Positions 9,247-17,589 of a DNA stretch of 64,000 nucleotides are shown piece after piece; position 1 is the first letter of the stretch, and each line of letters starts with the position of its first letter. The DNA is taken from assembly GCF_001429285.1 (NCBI RefSeq), contig NZ_LMJJ01000040.1, positions 751,365-815,364 of the forward strand, read 5' to 3'. The position numbers were made by a program, and so were the translations under genes. Under the pieces are notes generated by a model, which ran no database searches, was not told where the DNA came from, and saw nothing but the letters and a program-made list of their open reading frames with translations. The stretch comes from Ensifer sp. Root278 (GTDB lineage Bacteria; Pseudomonadota; Alphaproteobacteria; Rhizobiales; Rhizobiaceae).

Positions 9247-9497
9247 ATGTATCCCCTTCTTGGCCGGAAGTCTTTTATCTCGCCGGTTGCGTCTCGGCAT
9301 CGATTTGCGTCGATGCCTGCGCACACTGCTGGTGGCCTCTTTGGGCCCGGCTCTTGAACTGTGTCAGCGAAATGTGGCGTCCGCTTTACTGTTTGCGACG
9401 CGGACGGCCTCGCTTCGCCGCCTCTGGAACGACGCGCGCTCGAACGGAACCCGCAAGAGCGCTGCATTGTCCCCGTTCCGGCATCACAACCGGAACG

Positions 9498-9529
9498 GAC
9501 AGGCGGCCGTCAGGGACGGCGCGCCTGCC
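9498..9529. other. intercistronic stem-loop between binding-protein and permease genes
   Basis: GACAGGCGGCCGTC and ACGGCGCGCCTGCC form a long imperfect GC hairpin 11 bp past the stop of the binding-protein gene, with no T-run on either side. Such a hairpin typically stabilises the upstream cistron or partly terminates transcription; that role is inferred. Confidence 0.55.
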
Positions 9530-9540
9530 CTTGTGTCGTG

Positions 9541-10539
9541 TCAGAGTGCCGCCTTGACCTTTTCGGCCACTTCCGGGCTCACCCACTGGGTCCACATGTC
9601 CGGGAACTCGGCGAGGAAGTGCTTGGCGCCATCCTCGTTGGTACCCTGGTTCTGGTCCATCCAGGCGAGAACCTTGTTGACGGTGCCGTTGTCCCACTTG
9701 CGCGCCTTGACGTAATCCATGGCGACGCCGGCCTTCTCGGAGAAGGACTTGGTCACGACCGTGTAGACGTCGGAAACCGGGTAGGAGTTGACCTTCGGTG
9801 TCGGGCAGTCAGGAACGGCGGTGCAGGCGTCCCAGTCGGCCTTGTCGTGGTCGACGCCGAAGGAGAGGCGGGTCATTTCGTACTTGCCGAGAATGGCGGT
9901 CGGCGCCCAGTAGTAGCCGAGCCAGCCGGTCTTCTTTTCGAAGGCGTTGGCGATCGAGCCATCGAGGCCGGCGGCCGAACCGGTATCGACCAGCAGGAAG
10001 CCGGCTTTTTCCGCGTCCAGTGCCCGATAGAGATTGGCGGTCGAGACCTGGCAGTTCCAGCCCGACGGGCAATTGTGAACGGCGGCCTTCGACGAATCTT
10101 CCGGCGACGGGAAGAGTTCCGGATGCTTCAGGGCGTCCTGCACCGTCTTGATGTCAGGATGCGCGTCTGCGAGGAATTTCGGGATCCACCAGCCCTCGAT
10201 GCCGCCTTCGCTCAAGATCTTGGCGGCTTCGATCAGCCGGCCTTCCTTGATCGCGGCGTCGAGCGGCGTGCGCACGGCGTTGACCCAGAGTTCCGGCGCC
10301 ATGTCGGGTTGCGACTTTTCGTTCATGGAAGCGAAGGTCGGCATGGTGTCGCCGGTGACCAGCGTCACGGTGCAGCCGTAACCGTTTTCGAGAATGAACT
10401 TGTCCACCTGGGCGGCGACGCCGGCGGAAGCCCAGTTCATTTCGGCAATGCTGACTTCACCGCATTCCGCAGCCTGTGCGGAACCCGCCAGAGCATAGAG
10501 GCCCGCGGCGAGAATGGTGGAAGCGAGGAGTTTCTTCAT
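9541..10539 (-). CDS. glycine betaine/proline-type ABC transporter, periplasmic binding protein
   Basis: 332 residues from the ATG at 10539, with GGGAGG in its leader. Signal peptide KKLLASTILAAGLYALAGSAQA with cleavage after AQA. The mature part is an OpuAC-type substrate-binding fold: VSIAEMNWASAGV at the N-terminus, WWIPKFLAD, GWLGYYWAPTAIL and the C-terminal VLAWMDQNQG. Several Trp and Tyr residues could form the aromatic cage that binds a quaternary amine. Cys pairs (NCPSGWNC, DACTAVPDC) suggest disulfides. It differs from the short ChoX type, so betaine or proline betaine is the more likely ligand. First gene of the operon; osmotic induction is plausible but not visible. Confidence 0.88.
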   Translation of the reverse strand: MKKLLASTILAAGLYALAGSAQAAECGEVSIAEMNWASAGVAAQVDKFILENGYGCTVTLVTGDTMPTFASMNEKSQPDMAPELWVNAVRTPLDAAIKEGRLIEAAKILSEGGIEGWWIPKFLADAHPDIKTVQDALKHPELFPSPEDSSKAAVHNCPSGWNCQVSTANLYRALDAEKAGFLLVDTGSAAGLDGSIANAFEKKTGWLGYYWAPTAILGKYEMTRLSFGVDHDKADWDACTAVPDCPTPKVNSYPVSDVYTVVTKSFSEKAGVAMDYVKARKWDNGTVNKVLAWMDQNQGTNEDGAKHFLAEFPDMWTQWVSPEVAEKVKAAL

Positions 10540-11187
10540 GTTGCAAGACCTCCCAGTCTTTATTTGCAGCCAATATCCAAACGGGAACCCACGGCGGATG
10601 CCGAGCATCCTCCGTCACCCGGAGCAACTATGCAGCCTGGGGTTCGGCATCAAATCAAGCCAAGGTTCACCCTTGCTGCGGACGGTGCGGGAGTTCGTTT
10701 TCAGCCCTGGCCGCGGAACCCTGTCGCCAGCCAATCTCCTCTTATACCGCCAGCCAAGCCTAAGTATTCTCGTTGAGAAATCAACCTCTTCAATCGGAAC
10801 GTCGGGTTGCCGCCGCTCTTTACGCGTTCTGTCTGCGACATCGCTGACGGGCGCTTTTTGAGCATGAGAAAGGCCGAATTTAAGCAATGCCGACAATTCC
10901 TGCCGCAAAAAATGGCGCTATGCGCCACATCGATCGAATCCCTGTCGAGATACTGACGTTTCCTGTCGTGATTGCGTCACGGCGATTGTCGCGCATGTCG
11001 CGAAAAAAATTCAAAAAATGCCGAAATTCATCTTTGGTTAAATCCTCAATAACCATCCGGTAACGATGTCCAGCTAATTGTTCTTCTCGCGGCGAGGGAC
11101 TGCCGCGGGTCCGGATCAGGTAGTGCGTCCCGGATTTCAAGCGAACCTTCGGTGCGTTACCCCGAAGTGACCAGGCGTTTTTTGGGC
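10540..11187. other. long leader/intergenic region upstream of the betaine transporter
   Basis: Roughly 650 bp without a convincing gene. It contains an AT-rich patch at about 10985-11060 (likely promoter for the minus-strand transporter), a GC hairpin at about 11090-11117 and a CTTCGG...CCGAAG hairpin at 11148-11167 followed by six T at 11178-11183. A 9-bp perfect stem (GGCCGCATC/GATGCGGCC) follows at 11188-11220. The run of hairpins could mark an untranslated RNA, but no known family was recognised. Confidence 0.4.
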
Positions 11188-11248
11188 GGCCGCATCCCTC
11201 TTTTCGAGGTTGATGCGGCCTTCGCATTTCAGCACCAGCGTCGGACAT

Positions 11249-11274
11249 AAAAAAACCGCCCCGGATGGGGCGGT
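11249..11274 (-). terminator. rho-independent terminator of the small gene
   Basis: Read on the minus strand: ACCGCCCC, 4-nt loop ATCC, GGGGCGGT, then seven T. This is one of the strongest intrinsic terminators in the window and lies 54 bp past the stop of the 47-residue gene. Confidence 0.88.
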
Positions 11275-11328
11275 GGAGGAGGCTCTGGGAGGAGAGCTGG
11301 AAGGGGCATCTGCGCCCCGATCGCGGAC

Positions 11329-11472
11329 CTAGCCGACGTTCGACGTACGGATGAAGCCGAGCGGACCGAAGGGAGCGTCGACGACGAGGTTGCGCACGCG
11401 CGACTGGCTGGTCGGAACCTTGGAGTTCCAGGCGATCTGGACGAAGTTGGGCTTGCTGAAGATGTACAGCAT
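11329..11472 (-). CDS. orphan small protein, 47 residues, function unknown
   Basis: ATG at 11472 with AAGG about 10 bp upstream; the product begins MLYIFSKPNFVQIAWNSK and ends FGPLGFIRTSNVG. Codons are typical of the genome (CTC, GTC, GTT, CCG, ATC) and the frame is followed by a dedicated strong terminator (11249-11274). Both argue that it is expressed. A perfect 7-bp hairpin sits in its leader (11492-11510). The N-terminal half alternates hydrophobic residues without forming a clear membrane helix, and no signal peptide is evident. It lies divergently 252 bp before cobQ. No family recognised. It could also be a leader peptide or a dual-function small RNA. Confidence 0.5.
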   Translation of the reverse strand: MLYIFSKPNFVQIAWNSKVPTSQSRVRNLVVDAPFGPLGFIRTSNVG

Positions 11473-11491
11473 GGACGTGAACCTTGAGAGG

Positions 11492-11510
11492 CCGGAGGCC
11501 TATCCTCCGG
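11492..11510 (-). promoter_or_regulatory. leader hairpin upstream of the 47-residue gene
   Basis: CCGGAGG, 5-nt loop, CCTCCGG: a perfect 7-bp stem ending about 20 bp before the small gene's ATG. The GGAGG in the stem could mask or mimic a ribosome-binding sequence. Role inferred only. Confidence 0.45.
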
Positions 11511-11724
11511 GGGGCTTGTTGCTATGCCGCTGATATAGGTGTGCGCTGCAATAGAATGAATGCCAAACTCGCCATGCGATGTCGCAATTTGGCTACCGGC
11601 CGCGGCATTTTCGACAAGCCTTGCGATAGGCCGAAACAATGCGTGAGAAGCCTCGCTCGATTGCGGCGAAATCGTGTCGAAACAGACCTTTGCCGCTGAC
11701 CGTTTCAGTGTTACCGATGGCCGC

Positions 11725-13182
11725 ATGACACGCAGGATCATGTTGCAGGGAACCGGCTCGGATGTCGGAAAATCGGTACTGGTGGCGGGGCTCTGTCGGC
11801 TCGCCGCCAATCGGGGCTTAAAGGTCCGGCCGTTCAAGCCGCAGAACATGTCGAACAACGCCGCCGTTTCCGACGACGGCGGCGAGATCGGCCGGGCGCA
11901 ATGGCTGCAGGCGCTGGCCGCGCGCGTGCCGTCGTCCGTGCACATGAATCCCGTGCTTTTGAAGCCGCAGTCCGACGTCGGCAGCCAGATCGTCGTGCAG
12001 GGCAAGGTGACGGGGCAGGCCAAGGGCCGGGAGTACCAGGCGCTGAAACCGAAGCTGCTTGGCGCCGTGCTGGAAAGCTTCGAACAGATCTCGGCCGGCG
12101 CCGATCTCGTGGTGGTGGAGGGCGCGGGCTCGCCGGCGGAGATCAACCTCAGGGCCGGCGATATCGCCAATATGGGCTTTGCGACACGCGCCGACGTGCC
12201 GGTCGTGCTCGTGGGCGATATCGACCGCGGCGGGGTGATCGCCTCGCTCGTCGGCACCCATGCGATCCTTTCGGACGAGGACCGGCGCATGGTCACCGGG
12301 TACCTTATCAACAAGTTCCGCGGCGACGTCACGCTGTTCGATGATGGCATCGCCGCCGTCAACCGCTTCACCGGCTGGCCTTGTTTTGGCGTCGTGCCGT
12401 GGTTGAAGGCGGCGGCCAGGCTGCCGGCAGAAGATTCGGTCGTGCTGGAGAAACTGACGCGCGGCGAGGGGCGGGCGCTGAAGGTCGCCGTACCGGTGCT
12501 GTCGCGCATCGCCAATTTCGACGATCTCGATCCGCTGGCCGCCGAGCCGGAGGTCGATCTCGTCTTCGTCCGGCCGGGCAACCCGATCCCCGCTGACGCA
12601 AGCCTCGTCGTCATCCCTGGGTCGAAATCGACCATCGGTGACCTCATCGATTTTCGGGCTCAAGGCTGGGATCGCGATCTTGAGCGCCATGTGCGCCGAG
12701 GTGGACGGGTCATCGGCATTTGCGGCGGCTACCAGATGCTCGGCCGGCGCGTGACCGATCCGCTCGGTATCGAGGGCGGCGAGCGCGCCGTCGAGGGCCT
12801 CGGGCTTCTCGACGTCGAGACCGAGATGGCGCCGGAAAAGACGGTGCGCAACAGCCGCGCCTGGTCGCTGGAGCATGACGTGGCGCTTGAGGGCTACGAG
12901 ATCCACCTGGGCAAGACGCAAGGGGCCGATTGCGACCGGCCTTCGGTGCGCATCGACAACCGTGCGGATGGCGCGCTTTCTGCCGACGGCCGGGTGATGG
13001 GCACCTATCTGCACGGGCTGTTCACGAGCGACGCCTATCGCACAGCACTTTTGCAGAGTTTCGGCATCGAAGGCGGGGCGAGCAACTACCGCCAGTCGGT
13101 GGACGCGGCGCTTGACGATGTCGCCGGCGAGCTGGAGGCGGTACTCGACCGGCGCTGGCTGGACGGGCTGCTTGGCAGATAG
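11725..13182 (+). CDS. cobQ: cobyric acid synthase (glutamine-hydrolysing)
   Basis: 485 residues from the ATG at 11725, where [17 protein letters not shown] gives the family N-terminus with its P-loop. Upstream in-frame codons belong to the leader. An ATP-dependent amidotransferase: N-terminal dethiobiotin-synthetase-like domain ([36 protein letters not shown]), then a triad-type glutaminase domain with the nucleophile Cys in [10 protein letters not shown] (about residue 333) and His in GTYLHGLF. CobQ amidates carboxylates b, d, e and g of adenosylcobyrinic acid a,c-diamide in the cytosol. It stands alone here; the other cob genes begin 5 kb downstream. No B12 box is seen directly before it. 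Confidence 0.96.
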   Translation: MTRRIMLQGTGSDVGKSVLVAGLCRLAANRGLKVRPFKPQNMSNNAAVSDDGGEIGRAQWLQALAARVPSSVHMNPVLLKPQSDVGSQIVVQGKVTGQAKGREYQALKPKLLGAVLESFEQISAGADLVVVEGAGSPAEINLRAGDIANMGFATRADVPVVLVGDIDRGGVIASLVGTHAILSDEDRRMVTGYLINKFRGDVTLFDDGIAAVNRFTGWPCFGVVPWLKAAARLPAEDSVVLEKLTRGEGRALKVAVPVLSRIANFDDLDPLAAEPEVDLVFVRPGNPIPADASLVVIPGSKSTIGDLIDFRAQGWDRDLERHVRRGGRVIGICGGYQMLGRRVTDPLGIEGGERAVEGLGLLDVETEMAPEKTVRNSRAWSLEHDVALEGYEIHLGKTQGADCDRPSVRIDNRADGALSADGRVMGTYLHGLFTSDAYRTALLQSFGIEGGASNYRQSVDAALDDVAGELEAVLDRRWLDGLLGR

Positions 13183-13334
13183 CCGAAGAAGGGGGCGTCA
13201 GCGGAGATCGTCGGGATCCGGGCGACAGAAGGGACCAGCCTCAAACCCCAGCATCTTCCACCGTTCCGCTGTAGAATTCACTGGGAAGAAAGGAGCGCTC
13301 AACTACGGCCGCGCGCTCGGAGACAGGTGTTGCA

Positions 13335-13961
13335 ATGCAGGACGAAACCAGACGAGCCCATTGGGACAAAGCCTATCAATCGAAAGGCGAAGCGGGGGTC
13401 AGCTGGTTCGAAGATGCGCCCGCCGTTTCGCTCGATCTCATCCGCAGGCACGTGACGATCGCCACCGCGTCGCTGATCGATGTCGGCGGCGGCGCCTCGC
13501 GGCTGGTGGATGCGCTGCTCGACGAGGGCATGAAATCAGTTACGGTGCTCGATCTGTCGCCGGCGGCGCTCGATGCCGCCAGGGCAAGGCTCGGGCTGCG
13601 GGCCGACGCGGTCCACTGGGTTGCGGCCGATGTGACCGCTTGGCGGCCGGATCGGACCTACGACATCTGGCACGACCGCGCCGCCTTTCATTTCCTGACC
13701 AATCCGGACGACCGGGCGGCCTATATCGAACGCCTGACGGCGGCCGTCGTTCCGGGCGGACACGCCGTTATCGCCACCTTCGCGCCCGATGGTCCGGAGC
13801 GCTGCAGCGGTCTGCCCGTGGCGCGTTACGACCCGGCGGCGCTGGCCGAAGTGATCGGACCGTCCTTCCGGCTTGTCGAGCATATCATGCACCAGCACAC
13901 GACGCCGTGGAACTCGACGCAGGCCTTCCAGTTCAGCGTGCTGGAGCGGGTGACGCACTAG
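13335..13961 (+). CDS. class I SAM-dependent methyltransferase
   Basis: 208 residues. Motif I is IDVGGGASRLVDALL (about residues 48-62), motif II Asp in VTVLDLSPAAL, and a later VHWVAADVTAW acidic loop, followed by TYDIWHDRAAFHFL. This is the Rossmann methyltransferase core found in small thiopurine- or trans-aconitate-like enzymes; the acceptor is unknown. It begins 152 bp after cobQ on the same strand but is not a recognised cobalamin-ring methyltransferase, which belong to a different fold. Convergent with the cyclase gene, 40 bp away. Confidence 0.82.
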   Translation: MQDETRRAHWDKAYQSKGEAGVSWFEDAPAVSLDLIRRHVTIATASLIDVGGGASRLVDALLDEGMKSVTVLDLSPAALDAARARLGLRADAVHWVAADVTAWRPDRTYDIWHDRAAFHFLTNPDDRAAYIERLTAAVVPGGHAVIATFAPDGPERCSGLPVARYDPAALAEVIGPSFRLVEHIMHQHTTPWNSTQAFQFSVLERVTH

Positions 13962-14001
13962 GGCCGCAACCGGTTTGGCGCCTGCGTCGCTTCTGCCGTG
14001 G

Positions 14002-16233
14002 CTAGCGCACCTGCGAGAAGGTGAAGGCTCTGTCGCCGTGGTACCAGATGAACTCGTTTTCTCGGGCGCTCAGTCCTCCGGGGTTCCGCGAGACCATCCC
14101 ACAAAGGTTCGTCGTTTTCAGCCACAGGAAACAAACCTCGTCCTTCTCGAACCGGACCTCGACGTTGCTCATCCTGCCGGCGCCGAGCGAAGCCCAGTCT
14201 CCCGTCAAGGTGGCGATGCCCTCGGGCGAAACGACAGCTTCATGTTCCTCGCCCGAATCCAGCATGCGTCCACGCAACCGGTGCCCGAAGAACAACGAAC
14301 GGAGCTCATCGGCTGGCAGCCTGTCGCGAATGCTGACGTCGGTGTTCATCAGGGTCTCAGGCACGCCCGCCAGGCGCAGTCCCTGATAGAGCTTCTCGCT
14401 GGCATGCGGCTGCGCCAGGTCCAGCGGCGGGCGCTCTGAAATGCAGACGGGCGTTCCGCCACGGCTGATGCGAAGCGCGTCGTAGCGGGCGACTGCCGCC
14501 TCAGCCTCCGCGCGGTGACCGAGATGTCCGGCGGCAGAGGCAAGGAGAAGGAAAGGACCGTCATCCTGGGGGTTGAGTGCGATACTGCTTTTCGCCGCTG
14601 CCGCTGCCGCTTCGAAATCCTCCAGGCTGAACTGCGTCAGGCCGAGGACGTACAGGAAGAAGGACGGGGAGTGCGGATCGAGGCGGATCGCCGTGCGGAT
14701 ATAGGGCAGAGCCTCCGCCGGCCGGCCGGCGGATGTCAGGACGAAGGCCGTCAATGCGTAGCTCCAGGAGTCGCCGGGTTCCAGCGCGATCGCTTCCTTG
14801 AGGTCTGCGAGCGCGTCGGCATGCCGCCAGTCCACTTCGGCAAGGAGGGCCGCTGCCTGATAGGCGAGTGCCGTCTTATGTTTCTGCGCCATCCGCAGAA
14901 ACTGCCGCGCCTTGGCTCGCGCCTCGAAGCGCGTGATGCCCAGCTGATAGTGCCAGCGCCACAGGTAAATGCGCGCATAGACCATGGCTGCGGCGGCATA
15001 GGCACGTCCATAGGCGGGATCGAGCGCAATCGCCTGGTCGAAGTAGGGCAGGGCCTTCGCGAAGTCTTCGGGCGTGGTGCGCCGGTGATGCTCCCAGCCG
15101 CGCAGGAACGCATCGAAGGCCGCTGGCACGGCCGTTTCCTTGCGCCCGAAGGCCATCTGCTGGTCAGGGTCCAGCCGCAACGCAAGCGCTTCGGCAATGC
15201 CGCGCATCACTTCGTCCTGCAGCGCAAAGGCATCGGTGAGCGATCCGTCGAACTTTCCGGCCCAGACGTGTCCGCCATCAAGGGAATCTATGAGCTGCGC
15301 ATTGATGCGAAGCTGCTCTCCGGCACGCTGGACGCTGCCTTCAAGCACATATCGGACACCGAGCTCTTCCGACACCTGCCTGGCTGTCACCGATCTCCCC
15401 TTGTAGGTGAAGGTCGAGTTGCGCGCGATGACGAACAGGCCGGAGATCTGGGCCAGTTCGGTGACAAGGCCGTCGGTCATGCCATTGGCGAAGAATTCCT
15501 GCTTGGGGTCATCGCTGACATTGGCAAACGGAAGCACGGCGATCGAGGGCTTGTCTGCCTGGCTGAAGTCCACCGCCTGAGGCGGTCGGATGTCGGCAGG
15601 CGGCTGCCACGGGCGCCACCAGGCGGCGCCGGCGGCGGCTGCGAATGCCAGGGCAGATGCCGCTGCCAGGGCGACCCAGCGTCTTCCACGGTGCGCCCTG
15701 GCCTTCGGCTTGCCGGCGTGGGCTTCGTCCAGCCAGAGACGGTAGGTCCGAACCGGTTTTCCGACGTGTTTCAGGCGCTGCTCGCCGAGAAAGACGAAAC
15801 CGACATCGAGGTGCTTCTCGACCTGGTCGTAGGCGGTGCCGGAGATGACGATGCCGCCCGGTTCGGCCAGGCTCTGCAGGCGCTCGGCGATGATGACGCC
15901 ATCGCCGTGAATGTCGTCGCCCTCGACGATCACGTCGCCAAGATTGATGCCGATGCGGAATTGCAGCCGCCCCGCGTCCACGCCGCGACTTTCAGATTTG
16001 GCGCGCTGCACCTCGACCGCACATCGGACCGCCTCGACGACGCTGTGGAACTCGACCAGCAGGCCGTCGCCCATGGTCTTGATCAGCCGGCCGCGATGCG
16101 CCTCGATGCTTTGTTCGAATAGTTCGTGCAGGTCGGCCTGAAAGCGGGCGCAGGTACCCTCCTCGTCGGCCTGGGTAAGCAGCCCATAGCCGCAAACGTC
16201 GGCAATCATCACGGCGGCGAGCCTGCGTTCCAT
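14002..16233 (-). CDS. class III adenylate/guanylate cyclase fused to a TolB-like/TPR region
   Basis: 743 residues from the ATG at 16233, where ERRLAAVMIADVCGYG opens the cyclase domain. Cyclase residues about 5-165: metal Asp12 and Asp56 (TMGDGLL), Lys52 as the adenine-specifying position and RIGINLGDV with Arg93/Asn97 for the transition state, so ATP to cAMP is the likely reaction. One membrane helix follows at about 186-206. Then comes a domain starting PSIAVLPFANVSDDP (about 240-380, TolB-like) and a helical TPR array (about 400-640). This architecture is frequent in rhizobia and probably senses a periplasmic or protein signal; the ligand is unknown. Single gene, preceded by a palindromic repeat. 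Confidence 0.85.
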   Translation of the reverse strand: MERRLAAVMIADVCGYGLLTQADEEGTCARFQADLHELFEQSIEAHRGRLIKTMGDGLLVEFHSVVEAVRCAVEVQRAKSESRGVDAGRLQFRIGINLGDVIVEGDDIHGDGVIIAERLQSLAEPGGIVISGTAYDQVEKHLDVGFVFLGEQRLKHVGKPVRTYRLWLDEAHAGKPKARAHRGRRWVALAAASALAFAAAAGAAWWRPWQPPADIRPPQAVDFSQADKPSIAVLPFANVSDDPKQEFFANGMTDGLVTELAQISGLFVIARNSTFTYKGRSVTARQVSEELGVRYVLEGSVQRAGEQLRINAQLIDSLDGGHVWAGKFDGSLTDAFALQDEVMRGIAEALALRLDPDQQMAFGRKETAVPAAFDAFLRGWEHHRRTTPEDFAKALPYFDQAIALDPAYGRAYAAAAMVYARIYLWRWHYQLGITRFEARAKARQFLRMAQKHKTALAYQAAALLAEVDWRHADALADLKEAIALEPGDSWSYALTAFVLTSAGRPAEALPYIRTAIRLDPHSPSFFLYVLGLTQFSLEDFEAAAAAAKSSIALNPQDDGPFLLLASAAGHLGHRAEAEAAVARYDALRISRGGTPVCISERPPLDLAQPHASEKLYQGLRLAGVPETLMNTDVSIRDRLPADELRSLFFGHRLRGRMLDSGEEHEAVVSPEGIATLTGDWASLGAGRMSNVEVRFEKDEVCFLWLKTTNLCGMVSRNPGGLSARENEFIWYHGDRAFTFSQVR

Positions 16234-16280
16234 GTGCCTACCGGATAAACGAAGCCCCTCGGGTCGGTTGCGGGATGGTT

Positions 16281-16318
16281 CAGCGACCTTTGCGCGTCCA
16301 TAGGACGCGCGGCGCTGC
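16281..16318. repeat. short palindromic repeat (RPE-like), copy 1
   Basis: CAGCGACCTTTGCGCGTCC, short loop, GGACGCGCGGCGCTG. It folds into a long imperfect hairpin with the same arms as the copies at 16758, 33191, 34846, 34940, 38501 and 50271. It lies in the leader of the cyclase gene. Confidence 0.8.
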
Positions 16319-16757
16319 AGTTTAACGCAACATCTGTAATTGCTAAAATATGTTCGTTCGCGATCTGCCATTCGCCTCATGTCCGGTGCGGCTTCGCGCT
16401 CGACAAATCGTCGCGCGACGCAAGTCGGCCGGGGAGGTGTCGCAAGCGTCGATTGACTTTGCGGCGCCCGCTTCCTAATCATCGGATGTTGGATGGTTCC
16501 CCCTTGTCGTGGCGATTGGGGGGAATAATTGGGAATGTGACGGATGGACCCAAACCGGGCATCCTTATCGCAGCCGACCCCGCGACTGTAGAACGGTCAG
16601 GGTTCGCCATCGGGCTCAAATTCAGAGCTGCCAGCCGGTTGCATGGGGCAATCGAGGCAGTGCGGAATCGAGCCGGAAAAGCCACTGGCGTGGCATCGTG
16701 ATCAGCCGGGTTGGACGCCTCTTCTTCTACGAATCGTCCGCCTTTCATGATGTCGCC

Positions 16758-16801
16758 CACAGCGCCCATGCGTCGGAGACGACGCGCAAAGGTTCGCTGT
16801 G
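16758..16801. repeat. short palindromic repeat (RPE-like), copy 2, touching the B12 leader
   Basis: CACAGCGCCCATGCGTC, loop, GACGCGCAAAGGTTCGCTGTG: a diverged copy of the same palindromic family. Its right arm runs into the presumed 5' part of the cobalamin riboswitch. Confidence 0.65.
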
Positions 16802-16930
16802 GCACTGGAAAGCGCCGGGAAGGTGAGGCGGGCCGCTCGGGTCCTGACATCGGAACCTCGTCCATTCGGGGCGAGGCGATGTGGGGCCTGTGACGCCGTG
16901 AGCCAGGAGACCTGCCACCCGACATGGGCA
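16780..16930 (+). promoter_or_regulatory. cobalamin (B12) riboswitch upstream of cobP
   Basis: A textbook B12 box, AGCCAGGAGACCTGCC, lies at 16901-16916, with GCCGGGAAGGTGAGG upstream (about 16814-16828) resembling the core GGGAA..GGTG segment. It precedes cobP by about 145 bp on the coding strand, in the right place to shut down cobPWNO when adenosylcobalamin is plentiful. The middle of the element departs from the usual consensus, so the exact limits are approximate. Confidence 0.78.
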
Positions 16931-17061
16931 TTCCGCCCGAGGAGATGTGTCGTCTCCAACGCCATCACGGAGGTTGTTTTGGCTCTCAGATACTTTCCCG
17001 AACGCGCCGCCGGCGCGTCGAACGGCTGTTGCCATCTGCCGCTGACCATGGCGCGGTCGCG

Positions 17062-17586
17062 ATGAGCAATCCCAGCGCCGGACCGGTCCTGGTCCTCGGC
17101 GGCGCCCGCTCCGGCAAGTCCAGCTTTTCCGAGAAGCTCGTCGAAGCGTCCGGTCTCGCCAAACATTATGTCGCCACTGGCCGCGCCTGGGACGACGAAA
17201 TGCGCGCGCGCATCGATCATCACAGGACGCGCCGCGGCGAAGGCTGGACGACGCACGAGGAGCCGGTCGATCTCGTCGGCATTCTGCGGCGCATCGACGA
17301 CCCCACCCATGTCGTTTTGATCGACTGCCTGACGCTGTGGGTCACCAATCTCATGCTTGAGGAGCGCGACATCGAGGCGGAGTTCGCAGCGCTCGCCGCC
17401 TTCCTGCCGCAGGCGCGGACGCGCCTCGTTTTCGTTTCCAACGAGGTCGGCCTCGGCATCGTGCCCGAGAACCGCATGGCCCGCGAGTTTCGCGACCATG
17501 CCGGCCGGCTTCACCAGATCGTTGCGGAGAAATCCGCTGAAGTTTACTTTGTCGCGGCCGGTTTGCCGCTGAAAATGAAGGGTTGA
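17062..17586 (+). CDS. cobP: bifunctional adenosylcobinamide kinase / adenosylcobinamide-phosphate guanylyltransferase
   Basis: 174 residues from the ATG at 17062; the usual length for CobP/CobU. P-loop [10 protein letters not shown] at residues 13-22, then [13 protein letters not shown], a central [12 protein letters not shown] with the guanylylated His region, [13 protein letters not shown] and [21 protein letters not shown]. It phosphorylates adenosylcobinamide and then transfers GMP to give adenosyl-GDP-cobinamide, the substrate for nucleotide-loop attachment. First gene after the B12 riboswitch and 3 bp before cobW, so it heads the cobP-cobW-cobN-cobO operon. Confidence 0.95.
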   Translation: MSNPSAGPVLVLGGARSGKSSFSEKLVEASGLAKHYVATGRAWDDEMRARIDHHRTRRGEGWTTHEEPVDLVGILRRIDDPTHVVLIDCLTLWVTNLMLEERDIEAEFAALAAFLPQARTRLVFVSNEVGLGIVPENRMAREFRDHAGRLHQIVAEKSAEVYFVAAGLPLKMKG

Positions 17587-17589
17587 ATA

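Noticed and set aside
9541-10539. Naming the binding protein ChoX (choline)
   Set aside because: The mature sequence and length (332 residues with extra Cys pairs) differ from the short ChoX type; a betaine/proline-betaine binder fits better, so no gene symbol was given.
10880-11248. Open frame of about 120 codons on the minus strand upstream of the betaine-type transporter
   Set aside because: Most of it runs through hairpins and an AT-rich promoter-like patch, codon use is atypical (TTA, AAT, TTT runs) and no domain is recognisable. A 58-residue piece starting MVIEDLTKDEF looks slightly protein-like but has no ribosome-binding sequence.
16453-16757. Short plus-strand frames between the cyclase gene and the B12 leader
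   Set aside because: No ribosome-binding sequence, no conserved-looking segment; the stretch is better explained as promoter and leader DNA.
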